Positions 23,176-32,110 of a DNA stretch of 64,000 nt are shown piece by piece. The position numbers and the translations under genes were made by a program. How positions within the stretch are numbered: position 1 is the first letter of the stretch; every line of letters begins with the position of its first letter. The notes under the pieces were generated by a model. It searched no databases and was not told where the DNA came from. It worked only from the letters and a program-made list of their open reading frames with translations. This DNA comes from Clostridium estertheticum subsp. estertheticum (GTDB lineage: Bacteria; Bacillota; Clostridia; Clostridiales; Clostridiaceae). The stretch lies in assembly GCF_001877035.1 (NCBI RefSeq), contig NZ_CP015756.1:3029001-3093000 (forward strand), written 5' to 3'.

Positions 23176-24909
23176 ATGGCATTGGATGGAATTTTTTTAT
23201 CTAGCCTCATTGAGGAAATAAAAGATGTAATCATAGATTGTAGAGTTGATAAAGTAAACCAACCAGAGAAAGATCAAATCATACTAAGTTTCAAGAAAAA
23301 CAGAAAAATACATAAGTTGCTAATAAGTTCAGGAGCCAATTATCCTAGAATTCACTTTACAGACTTTAACCTAGAGAACCCAAAACAAGCCCCTATATTT
23401 TGCATGGTTCTAAGAAAATATTTAAATACAGCCACTGTCTTAGATGTTAGACAACTAAATTCGGATAGGTTACTAGTTATTGACTTTAAAAGCAGTGATG
23501 AATTAGGCTTTGATAGTATGTATTCATTAATAATTGAAATAATGGGTAGACATAGTAACATCAGCCTCGTTCGTACGCGAGATAATATAATTATGGATAG
23601 CATTAAACATGTTGGCGCAGATGTCAACAGTTTCCGTGTTTTATATACCGGCGTTGAATACATCTATCCACCAGTTTCCACAAAATTAGATGCTTTTAAT
23701 TTTGAATATGATGAATTCTATAAGTATATAACTACAAAAGATATACAATTTACCGAGAAATTTTTCACAGGTACTTTCACAGGCGTAAGCTCAAACCTTT
23801 CCTCCGAACTTGTGTATAGATACCTTAATAAAAATGCAGATTTTAACTTAGAAAACGCTAAAAATATATATGATTTCACAACAGAACTTTTTAAAAACAT
23901 GCATGAAAATAAATTTTTAGCAGCCTATGCTAAAAAAGGTGTCCTTAAAGATTTTCACTCCGTTGAGCTTACCTCATTAAAAGATTGTGAAATAGAACAA
24001 TATGATTCACCCTCTAACCTTATAGAGACTTTTTATTTCCGTAAAGATAAACATGATAGGTTAAACTCTAAAAGTTCTAACCTTCAAAAAATAATTAATA
24101 CCAACATTAGCCGTTGTGACAAGAAAATGAGAATACTTAACGCAACTTTGAAAGATTGTTCCACTAAAGGTACTTATAAATTACACGGCGAACTCCTAAC
24201 TGCAAATATATACTCACTTAAAAAGGGCGATAAATTTGCAAATCTTGTGAACTATTACAGCGATAATGGTGAATATATTAAAATCAAACTAGATGAACAT
24301 AAAACTCCATCACAAAATGTCCAATACTATTACAAAAAATATAATAAATTTAAAATAGGCGAGGAAATGGCCTTAATTCAAATGGATCTTACCCAAAATG
24401 AATTAAAATATCTTCATTCCGTGCTTACTAATATATTAAATGTAGATAACTATAGTGGAATAGAAGATATTAAAAATGAACTAATAGAAACCGAGTATAT
24501 TAAAATAAAAAAACACGGTAAAACTAAAAAAGTAAAACCAACCAAACCAAGACACTTCATATCAAGTGATGGAATTGATATTTATGTTGGTAGAAATAAT
24601 ATTCAAAATGATCTTTTAACATTAAAGTTTGCCAATAAAAATGATATGTGGCTCCACACAAAGGATATACCAGGTTCTCATGTTATTATTAAAAACATTG
24701 GTGATATCCCAGCAAATACTTTACTTGAAGCTGTGAACTTATCAGCATTTTATAGTAAGTCCCAAAATTCTTCTAGTGTTCCGGTGGATTATACGCAAGT
24801 TAGAAATGTAAAGAAACCTTCAGGAGCAAAACCTGGAATGGTTATTTACACAACAAATAAAACCATATATGTAACTCCTGTTGAAAGTACTCTAGAAAGA
24901 ATAGAATAG
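23176..24909 (+). CDS. rqcH: Ribosome quality control protein RqcH (Rqc2/NEMF family)
   Basis: 577 residues covering the full family: NFACT-N domain (about 1-175, starts MALDGIFLSSLIEEI and contains EIMGRHSN), helix-hairpin-helix region, coiled-coil middle (about 280-430) and the C-terminal NFACT-R domain (about 445-555, with GRNNIQND, MWLHTKDIPGSHV). Homologs bind obstructed 50S subunits and add C-terminal alanine tails to stalled peptides; older annotations call them fibronectin-binding proteins. Preceded by AAAGGATG and a very AT-rich promoter region; followed by a terminator. Single-gene unit. Confidence 0.95.
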   Translation: MALDGIFLSSLIEEIKDVIIDCRVDKVNQPEKDQIILSFKKNRKIHKLLISSGANYPRIHFTDFNLENPKQAPIFCMVLRKYLNTATVLDVRQLNSDRLLVIDFKSSDELGFDSMYSLIIEIMGRHSNISLVRTRDNIIMDSIKHVGADVNSFRVLYTGVEYIYPPVSTKLDAFNFEYDEFYKYITTKDIQFTEKFFTGTFTGVSSNLSSELVYRYLNKNADFNLENAKNIYDFTTELFKNMHENKFLAAYAKKGVLKDFHSVELTSLKDCEIEQYDSPSNLIETFYFRKDKHDRLNSKSSNLQKIINTNISRCDKKMRILNATLKDCSTKGTYKLHGELLTANIYSLKKGDKFANLVNYYSDNGEYIKIKLDEHKTPSQNVQYYYKKYNKFKIGEEMALIQMDLTQNELKYLHSVLTNILNVDNYSGIEDIKNELIETEYIKIKKHGKTKKVKPTKPRHFISSDGIDIYVGRNNIQNDLLTLKFANKNDMWLHTKDIPGSHVIIKNIGDIPANTLLEAVNLSAFYSKSQNSSSVPVDYTQVRNVKKPSGAKPGMVIYTTNKTIYVTPVESTLERIE

Positions 24910-24975
24910 ACTCCAATAATTACCACAAAAAAATCTTTTAGCCGACAGGCTGCGTATGTAGTAACTAATATATTA

Positions 24976-25010
24976 AAACCTATATCAAATATAATGATAT
25001 GGGTTTTCTT
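24976..25010 (+). terminator. Terminator of rqcH
   Basis: AAACCTATATC pairs with GATATGGGTTT (one G-U pair) around a 9-base loop, followed by TTTTCTT on the plus strand. Confidence 0.8.
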
Positions 25011-25066
25011 ACTATGATATATAAGAAAGATTTGAAGAGACTATTTGTCTTATAAAGTCGATAATT

Positions 25067-25705
25067 TTAAAATAAACCCTTATTTTCAACTTCAACTATC
25101 CATGTAAAATTCACGATATGCTCACTATGAATTATGCAACCTAAAACTCTAATATATTTTTCTAATTCTACTATATTAGTATAGTGTTTATTTTCAATTA
25201 CACTCGATAAATCTTCTCTACCTTTACTATATAGGTTCTTTATGCATTTTTTTCTTTCATTATCATCGGCAAACATAAAATCAACAATAATAATTTTACC
25301 ATCATTTTTTAAAAATCCTAACATGTACTTAATTGCTTCTTTCTTTTCATTATCATTTAGGCTATGGAAAGCATATGTTGTTACAACAATATCTACATCG
25401 TTTTTTCTAAAAGGCTCATCTAGAAAACCCCCTAATTTAAATTTCATCTTCTTATATTTATTTTCAGCAAATAATATCATTTCCATGCTTTGGTCAATTC
25501 CGGTTATATCCATTCTTTCACTTAATTCACCGCATAGATTACCTGTTCCACAGCCTATGTCAATCACACTTACAGCCTTATATTTAATTATCCTACTTCT
25601 TACGTCAAATAAAATCTCATCATACTTTTCAAATAACCCTAATTCATCATTTGATTGATCTCTAACCATTCCTTGAAATTTCGTTGCCCTATTATTAAAT
25701 TCCAA
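25067..25705 (-). CDS. Class I SAM-dependent methyltransferase (YrrT-like)
   Basis: 212 residues with a Rossmann-type methyltransferase core: motif I VIDIGCGTGNLCGEL (about 47-61), the acidic residue in ITGIDQS (about 68-74), motif II DIVVTTYAFHSL (about 104-115) and motif III LKNDGKIIIVDF. The start, with an Asp/Glu-rich YDEILFDV segment, resembles the YrrT group of uncharacterised AdoMet methyltransferases; the substrate is not evident. It is the last gene of a three-gene minus-strand cluster with an isochorismatase-like enzyme and an MBL hydrolase. Confidence 0.85.
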   Translation of the reverse strand: MEFNNRATKFQGMVRDQSNDELGLFEKYDEILFDVRSRIIKYKAVSVIDIGCGTGNLCGELSERMDITGIDQSMEMILFAENKYKKMKFKLGGFLDEPFRKNDVDIVVTTYAFHSLNDNEKKEAIKYMLGFLKNDGKIIIVDFMFADDNERKKCIKNLYSKGREDLSSVIENKHYTNIVELEKYIRVLGCIIHSEHIVNFTWIVEVENKGLF

Positions 25706-25735
25706 ACTGATTATACCTCCAATTTTAAATATATA

Positions 25736-26269
25736 TTACTTTATTAATCTCTCCATTGTATTCCCCATGCTTTCTACAATAGCAAATCTACCATTAAATA
25801 TATTGTAGTTATAATGCTCATATAAATCCTTTGCTAATATATTTCCATTATCAAATGTTGTATTTGTTTTCTCTGGAATAATTACCTTAAACCCATATTC
25901 AAATGCAACTTTACAAGTAGCATCGAAGCAATATTCCGTCTGCATACCTGTAATAATTAATTGTTTTACTCCCTTATCATCTAAATACTTTTTTAAAATG
26001 GTCTCCTTAAAAGCAGAATTATAATTTTTAGTTATTACTTTTTCATTTATATTTGGACTTACTTCCCCGTATATCTTCCATCCTTCTGAATTAGGCTCTA
26101 ATTCATCCCCGACTTTATCATTATGTTGAATATAAATCACCTCTACGTTGCCTTCTCTACATGTTATAACTAATTTTTTTATATTAGTTATAACCTCTTC
26201 CACTGCAAAAGGTTTTGCTAATACTAATGCATTTTGAAAATCTATAACTAATAGTGCTATTTTTTCCAT
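25736..26269 (-). CDS. Isochorismatase-family cysteine hydrolase
   Basis: 177 residues of the isochorismatase-like (nicotinamidase-type) hydrolase fold. Catalytic triad: Asp in VIDFQNAL (about residue 9), a Lys in VITKNYNSAF (about 84) and Cys in TGMQTEYCFDATC (about 118). Family members cleave C-N or C-O bonds in small molecules; the substrate cannot be read from the sequence. ATG at 26269 is chosen since the family begins at this point and GGGGGAAATAGG lies upstream. Confidence 0.88.
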   Translation of the reverse strand: MEKIALLVIDFQNALVLAKPFAVEEVITNIKKLVITCREGNVEVIYIQHNDKVGDELEPNSEGWKIYGEVSPNINEKVITKNYNSAFKETILKKYLDDKGVKQLIITGMQTEYCFDATCKVAFEYGFKVIIPEKTNTTFDNGNILAKDLYEHYNYNIFNGRFAIVESMGNTMERLIK

Positions 26270-26382
26270 TTTCCTATTTCCCCCTGTAACTTTAATTTTA
26301 AGCCTGTTATAAAACACCAGTGATACATAACATATTTGAATAGTTATTCTACAGATATCTCTATAATCCTTTAAAATATTAT

Positions 26383-27141
26383 TTAAAATACAAAACTTAA
26401 TTCTTGTCCGTTTTGAGGTATAAGAACATTAGTATTAATATTATTGATATTAATATAATTAATTAAATCTTTTCTTGATAGTCTGCAATGGTTCCATGCT
26501 TCCATATGTACAGCAACAACCTTTAGATTTGAATATCTAAGACATAATTCATTTATATCTTGTGTTGTCATGGTAATAGGCTCTCCATGATCAAATTGTG
26601 CACCACCACAATTACAAACAACAATATCAGGCTTGAATTTATCTATTGTATCTTCAACTTCTTTACACCAGACTGTATCTCCTGCTATATAAACAGTAGG
26701 TTCCCCACATTGGGTCATAACAAACCCTGATACTGGTGCCATTTTTATAGCAAGTTCATCATGTCCATGCTTTCCATTTGTACGATTAAAAACAATATCA
26801 TTCCAAATAAAAGTGGTATTAATAGGATGCACATCAATAAACCCATAGGATTGTAATTTTATTTCATCCTCAGGTTGACAAAACACAGGGATGTTTTTAG
26901 AAAGTAATTTTGCTGCTGCCTCGTCGAAGTGATCTCTATGAGTATGTGTAACAATTATAGCGTCACAATTAGTAATGTTATCAATATCTATAGGCAATGC
27001 AACTAATGGATTGTAGTTTTGATTTGGCACATTTTCAATAGGAACCATAGACCCTGCTTCACTTAATACAGGGTCTACAAGTATTCTTTTATTATTTACT
27101 GATACTATTAAGGTGGCATGACGAATTAATTGAATTTTCAA
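26383..27141 (-). CDS. MBL-fold hydrolase (UlaG-like)
   Basis: 252-residue metallo-beta-lactamase-fold enzyme. The metal site HTHRDHFDEA lies at about residues 75-84, with further ligands in GKHGHDE (about 131), IAGDTVW (about 158) and AVHMEAWNH near the end. The LIRHATLIV ... ILVDPVLS start is typical of the UlaG-like lactonase/hydrolase branch. Start is a TTG at 27141 placed 8 bases after GGAGG. It is divergent from an Lrp-type regulator gene, which probably controls it. Substrate unknown. Confidence 0.85.
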   Translation of the reverse strand: MKIQLIRHATLIVSVNNKRILVDPVLSEAGSMVPIENVPNQNYNPLVALPIDIDNITNCDAIIVTHTHRDHFDEAAAKLLSKNIPVFCQPEDEIKLQSYGFIDVHPINTTFIWNDIVFNRTNGKHGHDELAIKMAPVSGFVMTQCGEPTVYIAGDTVWCKEVEDTIDKFKPDIVVCNCGGAQFDHGEPITMTTQDINELCLRYSNLKVVAVHMEAWNHCRLSRKDLINYININNINTNVLIPQNGQELSFVF

Positions 27142-27250
27142 TGTATATCCCTCCAATTCTTTATGATATACTTATTATATATTAGATATTACTTGATTAG
27201 ATAAATCATAAGAGTCAAAATGACCCCATCATGAAAGGATTTGTGTAATT

Positions 27251-27664
27251 ATGCTTGACCAAACAGATACTCAAATTTTAAGTCTTCTTACAAAAAATTC
27301 ACGAATGCAGTGGCAAGAAATTGGTGAAGAAGTTCATTTAACTGGACAAGCAGTTAAAAACAGAATAAGCAAAATGGAAAAATCAGGTGTAATTAAAAAT
27401 TATACTGTAAATATAAATCCCGAAATACTCGGTAAAAATCTAACCGCTTTTATAACTGTTTTTATGAAAACGACTGACCATTTATCATTTAAAAAATACA
27501 TAAATAATAATTCATTAGTAACCGAGGCTCACAGAATAAGCGGAGATGGCTGCTATATACTAAAATTAACAGCCTCTACTCAAGCTGAAATTGTAGACTT
27601 CTTAGATGAAATTTTAAAATATGGAAATTATAAATTAAACTTATCAATACAAAATATAAAATAG
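27251..27664 (+). CDS. Lrp/AsnC-family transcriptional regulator
   Basis: 137 residues: N-terminal winged helix (DQTDTQILSLLTKNSRMQWQ, then HLTGQAVKNRISKMEKSG) and a C-terminal RAM ligand-binding domain (about 65-137, with VTEAHRISGDGCYILK). Regulators of this type respond to amino acids or related small molecules. The gene is divergent from the MBL hydrolase gene 94 bp away, and most likely regulates that gene and the cluster behind it. It is followed by a long hairpin whose tail was hit by an insertion sequence. Confidence 0.9.
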   Translation: MLDQTDTQILSLLTKNSRMQWQEIGEEVHLTGQAVKNRISKMEKSGVIKNYTVNINPEILGKNLTAFITVFMKTTDHLSFKKYINNNSLVTEAHRISGDGCYILKLTASTQAEIVDFLDEILKYGNYKLNLSIQNIK

Positions 27665-27736
27665 AAATATAAGCGCCTTACTTTTATCAAGATATATAAT
27701 TATATTTCTAATTATTTCAACGAAATATAAACCAAA

Positions 27737-27782
27737 AGATAAGACAAGGGAATGTATTAAACATAACTCCCTTGTCTTATCT
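27737..27782 (+). terminator. Long-stem terminator of the Lrp gene, interrupted by IS insertion
   Basis: AGATAAGACAAGGGA and TCCCTTGTCTTATCT form a perfect 15-bp stem around a 16-base loop. The expected T-rich tail is missing here, but reappears (TTATCTTTATT) beyond the IS remnant at 28320. Removing the IS and one copy of its 7-bp target duplication restores hairpin plus tail. Confidence 0.75.
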
Positions 27783-27783
27783 T

Positions 27784-28319
27784 AGTGAATTCGGAAACCC
27801 TTAATGCCCCCGTATATATATCCTGGATTTAGATATACTTAAAGCACTACTTAAACCACGTTTTTCTACTACTGGCAAACCTTCAAATCAACAACCTGAG
27901 ATATTTTGTTCTTTTATTTTAATGTCTGAACTCCATTTTAACAGCATTTCAAAGTGATAGAATTTCTCAAAGCTTCCCACATTTCATCTTATGCCGTAGG
28001 CGTTTCACCCACTAATATACCTGATGTATGTAGTCATTAGGTTATGGCACTTGTATTAATACTGGTGAAAAGCCCTACGGGATTAAACTTTCAAAGTTTA
28101 ACTTTATATCTATTTTAGAAAAATTAGCTTTACAATTGGCTTACTTTAAATAACTACCACCGTTTTTCCATATAAATACATTCTATGAGTTAGCTTTGCT
28201 ATGCTCATTTTTATTATTTACATTTTAAATACCAACAAATGAGCAATTCTAATGAACCTACGGTTTAAAACACTTTTTCTTTAGCCTTGTTAAATTAGCG
28301 ATTAGTTTCCGAATTCACT
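27784..28319 (+). mobile_element. Internally deleted insertion sequence with intact ends
   Basis: A 536-bp element bounded by perfect 15-bp terminal inverted repeats, AGTGAATTCGGAAAC (27784-27798) and its reverse complement (28305-28319). Both sides carry the direct repeat TTATCTT (27777-27783 and 28320-28326), a 7-bp target-site duplication. Inside are broken pieces of a transposase on the plus strand. A complete IS of this kind would be about 1.3-1.8 kb, so most of the gene has been lost, leaving a MITE-like relic that might still be moved by a related transposase elsewhere. I cannot assign the IS family firmly. Confidence 0.88.
27829..28040 (+). pseudogene. Transposase fragment
   Basis: Two frames give pieces of one transposase N-terminus: LDILKALLKPRFSTTGKPSN with FILMSELHFNSISK (27829-27957), then VIEFLKASHISSYAVGVSPT (27954-28040). 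A single lost G at a former Trp codon (AAG TG-ATA) explains the frame change. Further scraps such as TGEKPYGIKL and LEKLALQLAYFK occur downstream before 28160. The 'KPRFSxTGxP ... MSxL...ISKW' pattern is known from DDE transposases. Non-functional. Confidence 0.75.
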
Positions 28320-28371
28320 TTATCTTTATTGAAAATTCACAAAATCCTTTAGCGACTCCTTATCCCTTGAC

Positions 28372-28411
28372 CTTCCGCAGCACATACTAATATTATGACT
28401 TTCTGCGGAAG
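28372..28411. repeat. Hairpin adjacent to the palindromic element
   Basis: CTTCCGCAG (28372-28380) and CTGCGGAAG (28403-28411) form a perfect 9-bp stem with a 22-base loop, ending exactly where the 208-bp palindrome begins. Confidence 0.6.
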
Positions 28412-28618
28412 TGACTTGAAATAAGAAGAGCAGAAAGAATTGAAATTCAATTTAGAAATTCTTGTTTTGTAATTGAAAAATTCTCGTGAGCCTGACAGGA
28501 AGTCAGGCTAGCGAACCCGAGACAGGACGTCGAGTGTTAGCGCCAGAGAATTTTCCATTTACAAAACACTAGAATTTCTTAATTGAATTTCACATTTCAA
28601 GCTCTTATTTCAAGTCAC
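28411..28618. repeat. 208-bp imperfect palindrome with GC-rich centre (element A)
   Basis: Two arms of about 73 bp, starting GTGACTTGAAATAAGA and ending with its reverse complement TCTTATTTCAAGTCAC, pair with only scattered differences. The centre is GC-rich and contains a second hairpin (AGCCTGAC pairing with GTCAGGCT around 28490-28511), followed by CGAGACAGGACGTCGAG. The base composition of the centre differs from the surrounding sequence. It has no coding capacity. It lies between the IS relic and the rlmL stop codon and would be transcribed as an rlmL 3' region. A non-autonomous mobile repeat or a structured RNA are the main alternatives. Confidence 0.75.
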
Positions 28619-28640
28619 ATAGGAGAAAGTCTATAGTTTT

Positions 28641-29780
28641 CTAGTCTTCCTTCTTTTTCCTAGGTATTTCTTTTATATATTGGTAATAGTAACATAACAA
28701 TCTTCCATTATATAATTTTCTATTTTTATCTGCTTTCTTTCCAAAATCTTTTTGAAAATCACGATTAGCTGTTATAACAAAACAAGACCATTCATTTAAG
28801 CTTGAATACATAACACCAAGATCAATATGAAGTCTCTTTACTTCCTCAATCTCGCCCAATCTTTCTCCGTATGGTGGATTTGTTATTATAACTCCATACT
28901 TTTGCCTTGAAGCAAACTCTTGCATTGGTATTTTCTGAAATTTTATATATTCCTTAACACCAGCTTTTTCTGCATTATCTATTGCTGTCTTAATTAATCT
29001 TCCATCTATATCTGACGCTAGTATTTCAACTGGATTAGGATTTATAGTTCGTTTTGCACCTACGCGTACTTGCTCCCAAACGTCCTTATCCATACTTGGC
29101 CAAGTCTCAGATACAAATTCTCTATTTACCCCTGGTGCCATATTTTTTGCTATAAGCGCCGCTTCTATTGCGATGGTTCCTGAACCACAAAGTGGATCAG
29201 CGAGTACTCTCGTACTATCCCATTTGCTTATTAAAACAAGTGCAGCAGCTAATGTCTCCTTGAGTGGTGCCTCACCAGCATATTCTCTATACCCTCTCTT
29301 ATGTAATCCCACACCTGAAGTATCTATTGATAAAGTTACAACATCTCTTAAAACTGAAACCTCGATCTTATAGACAGGTCCCTCTTCTGTAAACCATTCT
29401 TTATCATATTTTTTCTTCATAGATTCTACTACTGCCTTTTTTACTATACTTTGACAATCTGGAACACTATGTAGTTGTGATTTTACAGATTTACCTACAA
29501 TATGCATTTTCCCTTCTTCTGGTATTAAATTACCCCATTCAACAGCTTTTGTACCTTGAAATAATTCCTCAAAAGACAATGCATTAAATTCAGCCATTTT
29601 TATAAAAAGTCTTTCTGCAGTTCTTAACCAAATATTGCATATAGCAATATCCATTTCATCTCCTTCAAACATGACTCTTCCATTTTCAACTATTAAATCC
29701 TCGTACCCTAGTGCCTTTAGTTCTTTAGCTGTAACTGCTTCTAACCCAAAGGTTGTAGTGGCTATTAAAGTATATGTCAT
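28641..29780 (-). CDS. rlmL: THUMP-domain 23S rRNA guanine-N2 methyltransferase (RlmL/YpsC-like)
   Basis: 379 residues. N-terminal ferredoxin-like and THUMP domains (about 1-160) are followed by an N6/N2-type Rossmann methyltransferase with motif I ADPLCGSGTIAIEAA (about 193-207) and catalytic TNPPYGERLG (about 300-309). In E. coli RlmL makes m2G2445 in 23S rRNA; this shorter form matches the Firmicutes YpsC type, without the second methyltransferase domain. The basic tail IPRKKKED is usual. Single-gene unit on the minus strand. Confidence 0.9.
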   Translation of the reverse strand: MTYTLIATTTFGLEAVTAKELKALGYEDLIVENGRVMFEGDEMDIAICNIWLRTAERLFIKMAEFNALSFEELFQGTKAVEWGNLIPEEGKMHIVGKSVKSQLHSVPDCQSIVKKAVVESMKKKYDKEWFTEEGPVYKIEVSVLRDVVTLSIDTSGVGLHKRGYREYAGEAPLKETLAAALVLISKWDSTRVLADPLCGSGTIAIEAALIAKNMAPGVNREFVSETWPSMDKDVWEQVRVGAKRTINPNPVEILASDIDGRLIKTAIDNAEKAGVKEYIKFQKIPMQEFASRQKYGVIITNPPYGERLGEIEEVKRLHIDLGVMYSSLNEWSCFVITANRDFQKDFGKKADKNRKLYNGRLLCYYYQYIKEIPRKKKED

Positions 29781-29935
29781 ATATTATCTCTCCCATTTCT
29801 TCTTTTCCTTAGGAATATTTAAATAAATAGTATACTAACTTTTTATTCATTTGAAAATCCCTTTTAATTGTATCACTCATATAATAATATCTCTATTTGC
29901 CATTATTGTCTATAATTTTAAAATTAGCCGTCCTT

Positions 29936-29970
29936 TTGAAAAACAAAAGTGCCAGAACTAGTCTGACACT
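29936..29970 (-). terminator. Terminator of the pyrR-uraA unit
   Basis: Minus-strand AGTGTCAGA pairs with TCTGGCACT (one G-U) around a 5-base loop and is followed by TTTTGTTTTT. It lies 26 bases past the uraA stop. Confidence 0.85.
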
Positions 29971-29996
29971 ACATATTATGATTTTTTAAGACTTTA

Positions 29997-31280
29997 TTAA
30001 TTCTCCCCTGACTTGCTTGTTTGAGGTAAAACTAAATTTAATACTATACCCACTAAAGTTGCAAGTGCAACCCCTGCAATTTGCACCTCGGCACCTGCAA
30101 AGTGGAAATTAATGCCACCTCCGCCTACTCCTAAAACTATTATCACTGAAGAGATAATAAGATTTCTCTTTTTACTAAAGTCAACTTTATCCTCAACAAA
30201 AATTCTAAAACCAGATGATGCAATTATTCCAAATAACATTACACTTACTCCACCAATTACAGGTAATGGGATATTTCCTATAACTACTGACACAGGTCCT
30301 ATAAATGATAATACAATTGCAATAATTGCAGCTCCACCAATTACCCAAACACTATAAACCTTTGTGATTGCCATAACTCCTATGTTCTCACCGTAAGTCG
30401 TATTAGGAGGGCCTCCAACAAAGCCTGCAAACATTGTAGCAATACCATCTCCAAGTATTGATCTATGAAGTCCTGGATCTTTTGTGAAATCTCGACCGCA
30501 AACATTACTTGTAACATACACATGTCCAATGTGTTCAGCAAGTGTTACGAAAGCTATTGGAGCCATAAGCATAATGGCATTTATGTTAAATGTCGGCAAA
30601 ACAAAACTTGGCAGTCTAATAAATTTTGCTGTTGATATCTCCTTTAGAACTTCATGGGGAATTACCCCAAACAATATTGACAATATATATCCAACTACCA
30701 TTGCAATTAAAATAGGTACTACTCCGAAAAAGCCCTTGAAATACATAGTACCAACTATTGCTACACCTAAAGTTGTCATTGATATAAATATCCATGTGGC
30801 TCTAGCTACGCCTTTAAGTCCAGGATCTGTAAATGTTGAATTTAAACCAGACCAATTTATTGCACCACTTGCCAGGCTTAGGCCTATTACAATTACAACA
30901 GAAGCTACAACAACTGGTGGTAACATTCTATCTAACCATTTAATGCCTACAAGTTTAATAATTAAAGCTACAATTACATATACAAGCCCTGCAGCAATAA
31001 TTCCAGATAGCATTGAACTTTGCCCATATGCCTTTGTAGCGACACTCATAGGTCCTATAAAAGCAAATGATGAACCTACATATGCCGGAAGCCTAGCTTT
31101 TGTACATAATATATATAATAGCGTTCCCACACCACTACAAAATAGCGCAATTGAGGGACTAAGACCTGTAAGCATTGGTACAAGTATCGTTGCCCCCACC
31201 ATAGCAAATAAGTGCTGGAAACTTAATGGGAGAGTCTTTAAAATGGGTAATTTTTCATCAACATCTATAAAATTTTTCAT
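29997..31280 (-). CDS. uraA: Uracil permease (NCS2 family)
   Basis: 427-residue integral membrane uracil:H+ symporter with about 14 hydrophobic segments. Family features include the N-terminal LPLSFQHLFAMVGATILVP, the VYVTSNVCGRDFTKDPGLHR segment and the transport-site region GGPPNTTYGENIGVMAITKV (about 292-311). It follows pyrR in the same direction and is preceded by a PyrR-type RNA hairpin immediately before the AGGAGG ribosome binding site, so pyrimidine excess should reduce its expression. Confidence 0.95.
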   Translation of the reverse strand: MKNFIDVDEKLPILKTLPLSFQHLFAMVGATILVPMLTGLSPSIALFCSGVGTLLYILCTKARLPAYVGSSFAFIGPMSVATKAYGQSSMLSGIIAAGLVYVIVALIIKLVGIKWLDRMLPPVVVASVVIVIGLSLASGAINWSGLNSTFTDPGLKGVARATWIFISMTTLGVAIVGTMYFKGFFGVVPILIAMVVGYILSILFGVIPHEVLKEISTAKFIRLPSFVLPTFNINAIMLMAPIAFVTLAEHIGHVYVTSNVCGRDFTKDPGLHRSILGDGIATMFAGFVGGPPNTTYGENIGVMAITKVYSVWVIGGAAIIAIVLSFIGPVSVVIGNIPLPVIGGVSVMLFGIIASSGFRIFVEDKVDFSKKRNLIISSVIIVLGVGGGGINFHFAGAEVQIAGVALATLVGIVLNLVLPQTSKSGEN

Positions 31281-31297
31281 TAGTTAGTTCCTCCTTT

Positions 31298-31313
31298 TAG
31301 TCTCGCTGGACTA
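31298..31313 (-). promoter_or_regulatory. PyrR-binding hairpin before uraA
   Basis: The minus-strand RNA reads UAGUCCAGCGAGACUA, matching the PyrR anti-antiterminator loop consensus (ARUCCNGNGAGRYU). It forms a UAGUC/GACUA stem and lies two bases upstream of the uraA Shine-Dalgarno (31290-31295). No terminator lies between it and the start, which points to translational rather than transcriptional control. Confidence 0.75.
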
Positions 31314-31359
31314 TATTAAAAGATAAGTCACCACCTAAGGTGCCATTTGTTTATTTAAG

Positions 31360-31899
<540 letters not shown>

Positions 31900-31937
31900 T
31901 TAGCCCCCTATCAAATATATATTTATACGGAATTAAT

Positions 31938-32026
31938 ATAAAAAAACCCTTACCAAAAGGTAAAGGCATACTATACTTGTATAATAGTAGTACTATCTTT
32001 ATCCTTATGCTCTCTCTGGAACATTT
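31938..32026 (-). promoter_or_regulatory. PyrR-controlled transcription attenuator in the pyrR leader
   Basis: On the minus strand, GUUCCAGAGAGAGC (about 32008-32024) fits the UCCNGNGAG core of PyrR-binding loops within a short stem. Downstream, CCTTTACC and GGTAAGGG (31947-31966) form a terminator stem with TTTT loop and a TTTTTTT tail. AAGGATAAAG between them can pair with the terminator's left arm as antiterminator. This is the classical anti-antiterminator layout. Confidence 0.8.
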
Positions 32027-32064
32027 AAAGGTATAAATATTATATTAAAAACAATACACATAAT

Positions 32065-32097
32065 ATGTGATATTGCACCTTCAATATAGTATCACAT
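32065..32097 (-). terminator. Hairpin after rluD
   Basis: ATGTGAT and ATCACAT pair, with inner ATTG/CAAT around AAGGTG. It follows the rluD stop but lacks a U-tract, so it is a weak terminator or processing site. Confidence 0.4.
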
Positions 32098-32110
32098 GTC
32101 ATATACTATT

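Noticed and set aside
25067-27664. Reading the methyltransferase, isochorismatase, MBL and Lrp genes as a secondary-metabolite cluster
   Set aside because: No synthetase, transporter or other biosynthetic gene accompanies them; they are common housekeeping-type enzyme families.
27737-27782. 15-bp inverted repeat considered as an IS end or CRISPR repeat
   Set aside because: It occurs once, is a hairpin directly after a gene, and the true IS ends begin outside it at 27784.
30484-31287. 267-codon plus-strand open frame opposite uraA
   Set aside because: It is the antisense reflection of a full-length, clearly homologous permease; no start signal.
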